Of a stretch of DNA of 64,000 bases, positions 50,957 through 59,460 are shown piece by piece (position 1 is the stretch's first letter; the number at the start of each line of letters is the position of its first letter). The DNA lies in contig JBBCJU010000001.1 of NCBI GenBank assembly GCA_037190145.1, positions 124,001 through 188,000 of the forward strand, in the 5' to 3' direction. The position numbers were made by a program, and so were the translations under genes. The notes beneath the pieces were generated by a model. The model was not told where the DNA came from, made no database searches, and worked only from the letters and a program-made list of their open reading frames with translations. The DNA comes from 55-13 sp037190145. GTDB taxonomy: Bacteria; Armatimonadota; Fimbriimonadia; Fimbriimonadales; Fimbriimonadaceae.

Positions 50957-52942
50957 TTACTTCACTGGCTTGAGGACCACTAGGGTGTCCAACCCGGGCA
51001 GATCAATCTTTTCCGCGTGAGTAATGGAGCCCACTTTCACCGGCCTAGTCGATGTCTTACCCGTGGCCAAGTCCGTCAAACTGAGCTCATAACTTCCTAC
51101 CGCTACTCCAAGCGACGACAACATCACCGACTTCGGCTCTGCCCCAGAGTTTGCCGTGACTCTCGCCATCAACCAGTCCAGCTGACCGAGGGCTTGGACA
51201 CTTGCGGAGTAATCGAAACCTGAGAAAGTGAACGACTTCATCACAACCCAGTCCGCATCAACATTCTCAATCTCAATCTTATTTTCCCCAGCTAAGTAGG
51301 GAACGGTAAGGCGATCTGACACTTCCGTGTCATTGGCGGTGGCGGGGTAAGTCTTTTCTGCTACCTGTTGTCCGTTCAGTGTGAATCTCAACTTCGCCCC
51401 TCCCTTCGCAACCTGGGCTAACTGAAGAGTAAAAACGCCTGGCTTCTCAGCGCGAAACTCGAACGTTAATGGTGCAGGGAACATGTCTCGCTTCGCTGGT
51501 GCCTGGAGAAATGATGGCAGTCCTCCCAATCCGTCTGGCTTGTTAGCCATTTCTACTCGGAAAGTTGTCTTTTCAGCCTTTGCCCATCCTGTTCCCGGGT
51601 TGAACGTCATATCTGCCAATTCAGGAGTTGACACCCTAGCCTTGACGGGTCTCGCTCCGGGTCTTTGCAAAACGCCACTATCCCTTATGATTTGGTCTGC
51701 GATCTTATACTCATTGATCAGACCCTCGTTTTGAACAACTTCCCAAGTCCAGAAGGCACCTGCCCCAGCGTGCCCCGCCAAAATCCCTGCCCATATGCCG
51801 TCGCGGACATCTGCGCGCTGACCTTTTTTATCCAGCACTCCTGGCCCATACTCACCAAAAAATAGAGGCTTATCACCAGGAAGATGAATTGATGAAATGG
51901 CGGTTCTTACATCCGGCGGGTAAACGTGTGGCTGATAGTAGTCCACCGCATCATACAAGTCCGGCAATTCCATGGCTGAACTGGTAGCCACTAAATGCGC
52001 ATAGGGATCAATCGATCGAACAAACGTGGCCATTTCTTGATGCCAATCCAACACATCCTTCCAGCGCTCTTCATATCGAGCGTCTACCCACTCCACCTCA
52101 TTGAAGAGCTCCCAAGCCATGATGCTGCTGGAGTGACCCCAACGGGCGACCGCATAGCGTAGCCACATCTTTGTGCGCCGCTTAGCCTCCGGATCCGTGA
52201 AGAAATCGGCGGGCTTATCAAGGAATCCGCCCCTTGCTTTATTCCAAGGATGGTCTTGCCAATTCGGGTTTGTCCTTGTGCTAAAGGAGCCGTGGTGGAA
52301 TAGCACGAACTGAAAAGCCACCCCGGCCTGTTCACTCGCCTTCACCAACTGATCCCACCGCTCAAAGGTGCTAGGAAGCATCCGATCCTCATCGGCAGGT
52401 CCCGATTGAGGAACCCAAGGGTTTTTACCATCCCAGGCACAAGCCCAAATACGCGTCCAGTTGACACCGTTTTGCCCCATCATCTTGATGGTTTCGGTTA
52501 AGTCTGGTTGATTAGGACTTTGCCAGCCAAGGTTATAGCCAAGCGGCAAGAATGGCTGCCCGTCGTCGTATTTGAATCTGCCCTTGTTCAAACTGTCGAG
52601 TCGGATAAATCCTTTTGGCAGAGGTTTCGCCTCAATCTCCACCATTGCGGGTTCAGGTTCTGCATCGTTTAGTGGGGCGCCGTTTCGATACAGAACGGGC
52701 TTGTATCGTCCAGGCTGCTCTGCCACCAAAACCGCCTTCCAAGCCGCATCCTCAGAATCGAAGTAAGCCAGACGATCTATCGTATTTCCCTTCGTATCTG
52801 TAAAACGAACGCGAAGATCGCTTTTTTCTATGTCATACGGGTTCCCCGCAAAGGCTATGGGAAACGTAACCGTTTCGGGTCCGTACCAGACTTTGGGGGC
52901 GGCTTGAGTCTGGATGATAAGCGCAAGGGCAATCGACAACAT
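50957..52942 (-). CDS. Secreted GH5-like glycoside hydrolase with DUF5060-type N-terminal domain
   Basis: A 661-residue protein with a Sec signal peptide (MLSIALALIIQTQA). An N-terminal beta domain (about 20-110, ETVTFPIAFAGNPYDIEKSD) of the DUF5060 type is followed by a TIM barrel: FLPLGYNLGWQSPNQ, then WTRIWACAWDG and SSIMAWELFNEVEWVDARYE with the acid/base glutamate in FNEVEW. LFFGEYGPGVLD carries the nucleophile glutamate. C-terminal beta domains (about 450-660) are likely carbohydrate-binding or accessory. The substrate is probably a beta-mannan or glucan. It faces the GH16 gene, so both enzymes probably serve the same polysaccharide. Confidence 0.85.
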   Translation of the reverse strand: MLSIALALIIQTQAAPKVWYGPETVTFPIAFAGNPYDIEKSDLRVRFTDTKGNTIDRLAYFDSEDAAWKAVLVAEQPGRYKPVLYRNGAPLNDAEPEPAMVEIEAKPLPKGFIRLDSLNKGRFKYDDGQPFLPLGYNLGWQSPNQPDLTETIKMMGQNGVNWTRIWACAWDGKNPWVPQSGPADEDRMLPSTFERWDQLVKASEQAGVAFQFVLFHHGSFSTRTNPNWQDHPWNKARGGFLDKPADFFTDPEAKRRTKMWLRYAVARWGHSSSIMAWELFNEVEWVDARYEERWKDVLDWHQEMATFVRSIDPYAHLVATSSAMELPDLYDAVDYYQPHVYPPDVRTAISSIHLPGDKPLFFGEYGPGVLDKKGQRADVRDGIWAGILAGHAGAGAFWTWEVVQNEGLINEYKIADQIIRDSGVLQRPGARPVKARVSTPELADMTFNPGTGWAKAEKTTFRVEMANKPDGLGGLPSFLQAPAKRDMFPAPLTFEFRAEKPGVFTLQLAQVAKGGAKLRFTLNGQQVAEKTYPATANDTEVSDRLTVPYLAGENKIEIENVDADWVVMKSFTFSGFDYSASVQALGQLDWLMARVTANSGAEPKSVMLSSLGVAVGSYELSLTDLATGKTSTRPVKVGSITHAEKIDLPGLDTLVVLKPVK

Positions 52943-53003
52943 TGACTTGGGGTCAGCTTACCGCTGAGATAATCCACAGGGTTGGCTTACTAACCTTGTA
53001 TCA

Positions 53004-53034
53004 GAAAAAGAGCCAACTCCAGGGAAGAGTCGGC
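53004..53034 (-). terminator. Terminator of the ECF sigma gene
   Basis: On the minus strand GCCGACTC pairs with GAGTTGGC (one G-U) around a 7-base loop and is followed by TCTTTTTC. It lies just after the sigma factor stop at 53041 and before the GH5-like gene start. It is a clear intrinsic terminator. Confidence 0.75.
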
Positions 53035-53040
53035 CTATCT

Positions 53041-53613
53041 TCAGATCACATCGCGAAGGGCTCGTCGGATCACCTTTCGGGCTCGGTGCAAACGAGAACG
53101 AACTGTCGGAACAGTAACGCCTTCTGACTCGGCAATCTCGGTGTATGAAAACCCTTCGACATCACACATCTGAACAATCCGGCGATGGCTATCTGGCAGT
53201 TGATCCAGCGCGCGCTGGACTTTTGCCTGCATCTTGTTCTGGTTATAAGAATCATCCGGTAACGGGCTATTGTCCTTCGGCTCATAGGCATGCCCCATCC
53301 CGTCTTCCAGCTTCACCAATGCATCTAAGGAATGCACCCTAGGACGTCTGTTGATGGTCCTTACCGCATCCAAGTGCGAACGCATGATGATCTTCAACAG
53401 CCAATTTTGAAAAGGCTTGTCGTCCTGATAGGCTTCAAAATGTGTCCAAGCCTTCACAATCGCAAGCTGCACCAAGTCATCAGCATCAGCCCGGTTTCGT
53501 GTGAGTCCCATAGCAAAGGTCAGCGCTTTCTTGCGAACATCCTCTACCAGGCGCTCAAATTTTTCTTGTGTGTGGATCATTCCCTGAGATCCGGTGTACG
53601 GTGCTACGCCCAT
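53041..53613 (-). CDS. ECF-type RNA polymerase sigma factor
   Basis: A 190-residue sigma-70-family factor with regions 2 and 4 only. Region 2 contains TRNRADADDLVQLAIVKAWT and FQNWLLKIIMRSHLDAVR; region 4 contains LPDSHRRIVQMCDVEGFSYT followed by EIAESEGVTVPTVRSRLHRA, a normal helix-turn-helix. No anti-sigma gene is adjacent. It is a single-gene unit ending in an intrinsic terminator. The target genes are unknown. Confidence 0.92.
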   Translation of the reverse strand: MGVAPYTGSQGMIHTQEKFERLVEDVRKKALTFAMGLTRNRADADDLVQLAIVKAWTHFEAYQDDKPFQNWLLKIIMRSHLDAVRTINRRPRVHSLDALVKLEDGMGHAYEPKDNSPLPDDSYNQNKMQAKVQRALDQLPDSHRRIVQMCDVEGFSYTEIAESEGVTVPTVRSRLHRARKVIRRALRDVI

Positions 53614-53727
53614 TTCTTGTCCTTCCTTCTGACCCGCCGCTTACCCTTTACGGCACGTCACTTGAATGAATCTTACGACACGGGGGCCAGCAAGAAAACC
53701 CATCAGTTTAGAAAACATTTAGAAAGT

Positions 53728-53756
53728 GTGACATTTGACCTAGCATCATATATAAT
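53728..53756 (+). promoter_or_regulatory. Promoter of the TetR-family gene
   Basis: GTGACA (53728-53733) and TATAAT (53751-53756) with a 17-base spacer match the housekeeping consensus almost perfectly. They lie 44 bases upstream of the TetR-family ATG at 53800, in the 186-base divergent gap with the sigma factor gene. Confidence 0.7.
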
Positions 53757-53799
53757 GAACTCATAAGGTCGTTTTACACATTAGTAGTATACGTTTGAT

Positions 53800-54402
53800 A
53801 TGTCAGATTCGCCAAAGCTTAGTCTCAAGGAAAAACAATGGAATTTGCGTGAAGACGCGATTCTTGACGCCGCATCAGAGCTGATGTTGGAAAAGGGCTA
53901 TACCGCCATGACCATGGATGACATCGCGACCCATGTCGGAATTTCCAAAGCGACGCTTTATCAGCACTTTGCCTCCAAGCACGAACTGGTCATCAATGTT
54001 GCTTGTCGCACCGTAGACCGTGGCTATCAATTGATGACATCAATCGCCCCTTCCCTTCCTGCAGTCGAAAGGTTTAGTCAACTCATAGACAAGGTCGTGG
54101 AGGTGCGGTTCGGCCCTCAACAACCCACTTACTTTGAAGCCGTAAGCGAGATTGTGGAGATTCTGGAAACTGACCATCCTTTCATTCAGAAAGAACAACG
54201 CAATCTACAGTTCATTCGTCAAGTGCTGTCCGAAGTGGAGAAAGATGGGCACCTGGTTCCTGGTCTTTCGGGACAGGTTGTCGTACAGGTATTGCTAAGT
54301 GCTCTCCGTTGCATTGAAATGGAGAAGGCGATCAATCGTGGCGAGATCAATGCGCAGCAAATTGCGGAAACGCTGAAGAGAATGATTATTCGATACAACT
54401 AA
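53800..54402 (+). CDS. TetR-family transcriptional regulator
   Basis: A 200-residue regulator with an N-terminal helix-turn-helix domain. It reads ILDAASELMLEKGYTAMTMD, then DIATHVGISKATLYQHFASK, then HELVINV, the TetR signature. The C-terminal part (about 75-200) is a ligand-binding helical domain. No transporter or oxidoreductase target is adjacent; the next gene, ilvA, is 269 bases away. The effector is unknown. Confidence 0.92.
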   Translation: MSDSPKLSLKEKQWNLREDAILDAASELMLEKGYTAMTMDDIATHVGISKATLYQHFASKHELVINVACRTVDRGYQLMTSIAPSLPAVERFSQLIDKVVEVRFGPQQPTYFEAVSEIVEILETDHPFIQKEQRNLQFIRQVLSEVEKDGHLVPGLSGQVVVQVLLSALRCIEMEKAINRGEINAQQIAETLKRMIIRYN

Positions 54403-54482
54403 GGCTAAAAACTGTTGTTTTTGCGGGGAAACTAACATCAAACGCTATCGCTAGTTCGTGTGAAGTACCCCAGAATATTTAC

Positions 54483-54650
54483 GTGCTGAGGATATTCCCG
54501 ACTCTCCAACGAGATGCCGATTTCTGTTTGCCCACAGATTCGTCGAATTCTCAAAACACTTCGGAACCTAATCAAAGCGCTCCACCAGCACCAGGTCCTG
54601 AGACAGGACAATCCACTTTATCCGCCCAAGCTGTTATCGATACCGACTGA
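54483..54650 (+). CDS. Doubtful small open frame upstream of ilvA
   Basis: A GTG-initiated frame of 55 residues in the 268-base gap between the TetR gene and ilvA. It contains a low-complexity Pro/Ser/Thr/Gln segment (APPAPGPETGQSTLSAQ). No ribosome-binding site or family similarity is evident. It may be chance or an ilvA leader. The rest of the gap shows nothing I can name. Confidence 0.2.
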   Translation: MLRIFPTLQRDADFCLPTDSSNSQNTSEPNQSAPPAPGPETGQSTLSAQAVIDTD

Positions 54651-54671
54651 TCTGGTAGCCTTCGCCACTAC

Positions 54672-56183
54672 ATGAAGGATGCGGTATTGAAAGCGGCGTT
54701 GCTTTCCCGCGTTTATGAAGTCGCTCGAGAAACGCCGCTTGATTACGCTCCCAGATTGAGTTCGCAGGTTGGCAACCGAGTTTGGCTCAAACGCGAGGAC
54801 GAGCAACCGGTCTTCAGTTTTAAGATTCGTGGGGCCTACAACAAAATGGCTTCCCTTTCTCGCGATCAGCGAGAACGTGGAGTGGTTTGCTCTAGCGCCG
54901 GAAACCACGCACAGGGCGTTGCCCTATCTGCCCAGAAATTAGCGTGCAGGGCGGTCATTGTGATGCCCACCACAACTCCTTCCATAAAGGTGGACTCTGT
55001 TCGAGCCTGGGGAGCCGAAGTTGTTCTGCACGGTGACAACTACGATGCCGCTTATGCCAAAGCTCGCGAGTTAGAGGCACAACAGGGCCTTACCTTTATC
55101 CACCCTTATGATGATCCCGCCGTCATCGCAGGACAGGGCACCATCGGGATTGAAATTCTCCGCCAAGCAGCGGAGGGGATTGATGCCATCTATGTTGCCG
55201 TCGGCGGAGGGGGGCTCGTTGCGGGTGTAGGAGCTGTTATCAAGGAACTCCGGCCCGAAGTCCGCATCATTGGCGTAGAACCCGAAGACTGCGACGCAAT
55301 GGCCAAATCACTGCGAGCCGGTGAAGTGGTTACCCTGGATCGCGTAGGCCGATTTGCGGACGGGGTGGCCGTGCGGCGAGTAGGAGATATCACCTACCAA
55401 ATCGCGAAAGAAGTATTGGATGAGATCGTCATTGTCAGCAATGACGAGATTTGTGCCGCCATCAAAGACATCTTTGAGGATCGTCGCTGCATCCTTGAAC
55501 CGGCAGGAGCATTGGCCTATGCTGGGCTAAAGCGACACGCCCGAGAGCACAACATACAGGGTCAAAATCTGGTTGCCATTGCGTGTGGAGCCAACATGAA
55601 TTTTGATAGCCTGCGCCACGTTTCAGAGCGTGCCGAGATCGGCGAAAAGCGTGAAGCCATCTTGGCCGTCACGATTCCTGAGCAACCCGGTAGCTTTCTT
55701 CAATTCTGCCGAGCTCTCGGTGATCGAAGCGTTACGGAGTTCAACTACCGATACGAAAGTTCATCGGAAGCTCACGTTTTTGCCGGAGTAAAAATTGCTG
55801 ATATTCACGAAGCCAATCAGCTTATACAAGGTCTCAGTAGTCAAGGCTACGAAGTTCTAGACCTAACTGAGAATGAGCTGGCCAAACTTCATATTCGTCA
55901 TATGGTGGGTGGCAGAGCGCCAGAGGCCAAAGACGAGCGCCTTGTCCAAGTCATTTTTCCAGAAAGATCCGGCGCCCTTCTCAACTTCTTAGAGAAAATG
56001 AGCGCCAATTGGAATATCAGCCTCTTCCACTATCGGAACCACGGCTCAGACTACGGAAGAGTCTTGGTAGGCATACAAGTTCCGAGCAGTGACGAAGAAG
56101 ATTTCTGGGCTTTTCTGGAAAAGACTGGCTACGAGTACACCGACGAAAGCGGAAATCCTGCCTGCCGGCTGTTCTTGCAGTAA
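54672..56183 (+). CDS. ilvA: Threonine ammonia-lyase (threonine deaminase), biosynthetic type
   Basis: A 503-residue enzyme. The catalytic domain (about 1-320) has the PLP lysine in FSFKIRGAYNKM (Lys51), the SSAGNHAQGVALSAQ loop and the glycine-rich phosphate loop VGGGGLVAGVG. The C-terminal half has two ACT-like regulatory domains (about 330-410 and 420-500) typical of the isoleucine-sensitive long form. It converts threonine to 2-oxobutyrate and ammonia, the first step to isoleucine. It is a single gene; no other ilv genes are in the window. Confidence 0.95.
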   Translation: MKDAVLKAALLSRVYEVARETPLDYAPRLSSQVGNRVWLKREDEQPVFSFKIRGAYNKMASLSRDQRERGVVCSSAGNHAQGVALSAQKLACRAVIVMPTTTPSIKVDSVRAWGAEVVLHGDNYDAAYAKARELEAQQGLTFIHPYDDPAVIAGQGTIGIEILRQAAEGIDAIYVAVGGGGLVAGVGAVIKELRPEVRIIGVEPEDCDAMAKSLRAGEVVTLDRVGRFADGVAVRRVGDITYQIAKEVLDEIVIVSNDEICAAIKDIFEDRRCILEPAGALAYAGLKRHAREHNIQGQNLVAIACGANMNFDSLRHVSERAEIGEKREAILAVTIPEQPGSFLQFCRALGDRSVTEFNYRYESSSEAHVFAGVKIADIHEANQLIQGLSSQGYEVLDLTENELAKLHIRHMVGGRAPEAKDERLVQVIFPERSGALLNFLEKMSANWNISLFHYRNHGSDYGRVLVGIQVPSSDEEDFWAFLEKTGYEYTDESGNPACRLFLQ

Positions 56184-56203
56184 GACACTGAAGGCGATTC
56201 TTA

Positions 56204-56401
56204 TTAGTTCAGGCAAATAGGCTCGATAGCCCCCAGCCGAACAAGAGATTCCTTCCAGTCATAAGTTTCGGATTCCAGCAAAATATCGTTCATGCGAACA
56301 TCAAAGGGACCACCCACAATGGCACTGACTATTACGCGGTACGAAGCTTCAGAATCCGTATTCACAACAAGCATGGGGTTTACGACACCCCCGTAAAACA
56401 A
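56204..56401 (-). CDS. Small hypothetical protein
   Basis: A 65-residue frame starting at TTG 56401 (or 56 residues from an internal ATG) that fills the gap between ilvA and the ABC transporter gene. The sequence (MLVVNTDSEASYRVIVSAIV and MNDILLESETYDWKESLVRL) looks like a globular protein and not a shadow of another gene. No family is recognised. It could be a real small gene or chance. Confidence 0.4.
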   Translation of the reverse strand: MFYGGVVNPMLVVNTDSEASYRVIVSAIVGGPFDVRMNDILLESETYDWKESLVRLGAIEPICLN

Positions 56402-56436
56402 CTTGTTCGTTTTATTTCAATTCCAAGACAATAGAC

Positions 56437-58233
56437 CTAAGAGTTTTCTACAATATGCAGATCTCCTGCTTGCTGGAGTTCCGCGTACTTACCCTTGTTC
56501 GCGAGCAATTCACTATGGGTGCCAGCTTCTACGATTCGACCGGAATCAAGAACTGCAATCTGGTCTGCACGTTTTATGGTGGACAGTCGATGAGCGATGA
56601 TAAGCGTTGTTCGGCCCACCATTAGGTTTTCCAGCGCCTCTTGAACTAAGAATTCGCTCTTTGAGTCCAACGCGCTAGTTGCCTCATCTAAAACTAGAAT
56701 TTTCGGATTCTTCAGGATCGCCCGAGCAATGGCGACCCTTTGTCTCTGCCCGCCAGAAAGCGTGATTCCCCGCTCCCCCACCATCGTCTCATAGCCTTTT
56801 GGAAAGCCTTGGACAAACTCATCCACATTGGCGGCTTTTGCAGCATGCAGGACCTCCTCTGAAGAGGCGTCTAGTCGACCGTATCGAATGTTCTCTTCTA
56901 TCGTTCCATTGAAAAGTATTGTCTCTTGGGGCACCATACCAATGTGTTCACGAAGCTCCGACCGCTTGATCTGATCAACGTCAACGGAATCAACTGAGAT
57001 ATGACCTGCCTGAGGTTCATAGAACCGATAGAGAAGATTGGCGACCGTCGTTTTGCCACCTCCGCTAGCCCCTACCAAGGCAGTTGCTTTCCCAGCGTGC
57101 AATGTAAGGTTAAAGTCTGAAAGCACAGGAGACTCCTCGATATAGCGAAACTCAACATTGCTAAATCGAACTTCTCCCAGTCCTTGTGGAAACGTGCTGG
57201 CATTAGGAATGTCAGCTCGCTCGGCATCCTCATCCAGCAAAGCAAACACGCGGTCAGATGCTCCTACCGCTCGCTGCAACCGCGTATAAAGTGAGGCCAA
57301 GTCTCCCATCGGTCCACTAATCAGCATGATCGTGACAAAGAAGCCAATAATCTCGCCAACGGTCATCGCGCCAGCCAGGACACTTCTTCCGCCATACCAA
57401 CCAATCCCAATGAGCAGCAAGAAGAATCCAGTAAAGGCGATCATTCCCATGGAAGCCTCGCCAATCGATGTCTTCATGTTCAGCTTGAAGACTCGTTCCA
57501 GCTTTTCCTTTGCTCGATTTGTTTCGTAGTTTTCGCGGGCAAATGCCTTTACCAATCGAATGTTGCCCAGCGCTTCCGTCATCGCTCCGATCGCATCGGA
57601 TAAAGCGTCGAGGGCTTCCCGATTAAGCTTCCGCATGCGCTTGCCAAAAAAGACAAACCCTGCCATCACCAATGCCAAAACTCCAACCACCACGCCTGTT
57701 AGTTTAGGATTGATGATGATGGCCGAGATCGTGCCACCCAAGAACATCGTCAAGTTTCCGATAATTCCAACCACATCGCTGGACAAGGTTTGCTGCATCT
57801 GACTGACGTCGTTAGATAAATTGGAAGCCAAATCTCCGGAGCGAGTCTTATCAAAGAAAGACACCGGAAGATCAAGCAGTTTGGCGAAAAGCCTTTCTCG
57901 CACTCCCTTGATGACTCGATTTCCAACAAACGCAATAATCACAAACTGCCCAAAGCTGATTGCCGAAGCCACCAAAATAACGGCGATCACCACCAACGCG
58001 TACCGGTCCAAATTAGCCGCCGATTGTGAAGCAATCGTTTCGTCAAAGCCTCGCTTGATAAGCCAAGGCAAGCTCAAACTCACTCCCGTGGAGATCAAAG
58101 TCAGTAACCCGCCAAGCACCAGATACTTCCAATAAGGAAGCGACAACGCAAAGAGCCGTTTGGTTGATTGCCAAGTAGGCGCGACAAGGGCTTCTCGATC
58201 AGAGGGTGGGTTCTCAATCATTGGTGAACCCAA
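56437..58233 (-). CDS. ABC transporter, fused membrane and ATPase domains (MsbA/lipid or multidrug exporter type)
   Basis: A 598-residue half-transporter. The N-terminal six-helix membrane domain (about 25-320) includes LPVSFFDKTRSGDLASNLSN, typical of type IV exporters. The C-terminal ATPase has Walker A GASGGGKTT, the Q-loop MVPQETILFNGTIEENI, signature LSGGQRQRVAIARAI and Walker B ILVLDEATSALD, and the H-loop IIAHRLSTI. Such homodimers export lipid A, lipids or drugs; the substrate is undefined. It is divergent from the amidase gene. Confidence 0.93.
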   Translation of the reverse strand: MGSPMIENPPSDREALVAPTWQSTKRLFALSLPYWKYLVLGGLLTLISTGVSLSLPWLIKRGFDETIASQSAANLDRYALVVIAVILVASAISFGQFVIIAFVGNRVIKGVRERLFAKLLDLPVSFFDKTRSGDLASNLSNDVSQMQQTLSSDVVGIIGNLTMFLGGTISAIIINPKLTGVVVGVLALVMAGFVFFGKRMRKLNREALDALSDAIGAMTEALGNIRLVKAFARENYETNRAKEKLERVFKLNMKTSIGEASMGMIAFTGFFLLLIGIGWYGGRSVLAGAMTVGEIIGFFVTIMLISGPMGDLASLYTRLQRAVGASDRVFALLDEDAERADIPNASTFPQGLGEVRFSNVEFRYIEESPVLSDFNLTLHAGKATALVGASGGGKTTVANLLYRFYEPQAGHISVDSVDVDQIKRSELREHIGMVPQETILFNGTIEENIRYGRLDASSEEVLHAAKAANVDEFVQGFPKGYETMVGERGITLSGGQRQRVAIARAILKNPKILVLDEATSALDSKSEFLVQEALENLMVGRTTLIIAHRLSTIKRADQIAVLDSGRIVEAGTHSELLANKGKYAELQQAGDLHIVENS

Positions 58234-58281
58234 ACGCTACCTTCCCCGTAAGCTTGATCCTGGGTCTGGTACCTTCATTTC

Positions 58282-58956
58282 GTGTTCCGCGCCTTTACCA
58301 TCAGCTTGCTCATGGCCCTTATTGCGATCGCAAATGCTCAGCTCAAGGGCAAGGTTATCTGCATAGACCCCGGACATCCAAGTGAAGTCGGGCGTGGTAC
58401 CAAAGGGAAAAAACTCACCGAAATGGAAGTGGTTTGGGATATGGCCCAGATGGTTCGCACACGCTTGGAAAAGATGGGAGCCAAGGTTGTTCTCACCAAA
58501 TCGAAACTTGAAGAGCCCGTCAAAAACCGAAAGCGTGCTGAAATTGCCAACGAGGCTAAAGCCGATCTCATGCTTCGCCTCCATTGCGATGCAGCAAATG
58601 GACGTGGTTTTGCCACTTACTATCCCACAAAGCAAGGAAAGTCGCAGGGAGTGACAGGCCCATCAGCAGATCTGATCAAACGATTGCCGCCCATCGCCAA
58701 GAGGTTTCATACCGCTCTTGAGGAAGGGTTGAAAAGACACCTGAAAAGCAACGGCCTACGTTCTGATACTCAGACATTGATTGGCGGTCGGCAAGGCGCT
58801 CTTACCGGCTCCATCTTTTCTAAGGTCCCAGTTGTTCTTGTCGAGTTGGTGGTTTTGACTAACGCTGAAGATGAAGCCTTTATTGCAACTCAAAAGGGCC
58901 AACAAATCTATGCGGATGCTCTGGCAAAAGCCATCGTTGCGGCCGTATCCAAGTAG
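58282..58956 (+). CDS. N-acetylmuramoyl-L-alanine amidase (Amidase_3)
   Basis: A 224-residue protein starting at GTG 58282 with a signal peptide (FTISLLMALIAIANAQ). The zinc amidase features are visible: VICIDPGHPSEVGRGT with the first His, MEVVWDMAQMVRTRLEK with the glutamate, MLRLHCDAA with the second His, and a C-terminal VVLVELVVLTN with the catalytic glutamate. It cleaves the amide between muramic acid and L-alanine in peptidoglycan, for cell separation or remodelling. No SPOR or LysM domain is present. Confidence 0.88.
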   Translation: MFRAFTISLLMALIAIANAQLKGKVICIDPGHPSEVGRGTKGKKLTEMEVVWDMAQMVRTRLEKMGAKVVLTKSKLEEPVKNRKRAEIANEAKADLMLRLHCDAANGRGFATYYPTKQGKSQGVTGPSADLIKRLPPIAKRFHTALEEGLKRHLKSNGLRSDTQTLIGGRQGALTGSIFSKVPVVLVELVVLTNAEDEAFIATQKGQQIYADALAKAIVAAVSK

Positions 58957-59013
58957 CTCGTAACGTTAAGAAGCGATTATGGAAGGAAATCATGGACCAT
59001 ACTAAAATCGTCC

Positions 59014-59460
59014 ATGAAGGGTCTACCTGCGGTAATTACCGTTTTTCTTCTTTCGACCTTGGCTAGTCATGCCCAAGCGCCGAAAAAACCAATCGAACTG
59101 GCCTTCCCTAAACTCTTAGCCCCCAGTTCACGAAGTCTTCAACCCACACCTTTGCTCACAGGAGCCAATGGGAAGCGAGTTACGATTACCGGTCACATGG
59201 CTCTTATGGAGCATCCACCCCATGGTGGTTTCTGGCTATGCCCCAGCCCGGTTTTTCAAGATGAAAGTGGCGCAGGTACGGGAGACCTGCCCCCTAACGC
59301 CATTTTCGTTAAGGTTCGAGGTGCGGGAGATCAAGAGGTCGCATTCCTACGCGGTTCGCTCGTTGTCACCGGTGTTTTACACCTTCAGAAAGAAGCGCCT
59401 CGAATTCAAATTACGCTTGACTCCGACAAGGATATTGCCCAACCCAAAGCCAAACCATGA
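59014..59460 (+). CDS. Small secreted protein upstream of alkaline phosphatase
   Basis: A 148-residue protein with a Sec signal peptide (LPAVITVFLLSTLASHA). The mature part (GKRVTITGHMALMEHPPHGG, CPSPVFQDESGAGTGDLPPN, LRGSLVVTGVLHLQKEAPRI) resembles small OB-fold-like DUF3299-type proteins. The function is unknown. Its stop overlaps the alkaline phosphatase start by four bases (ATGA), so the two are coupled and probably co-regulated. Confidence 0.7.
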   Translation: MKGLPAVITVFLLSTLASHAQAPKKPIELAFPKLLAPSSRSLQPTPLLTGANGKRVTITGHMALMEHPPHGGFWLCPSPVFQDESGAGTGDLPPNAIFVKVRGAGDQEVAFLRGSLVVTGVLHLQKEAPRIQITLDSDKDIAQPKAKP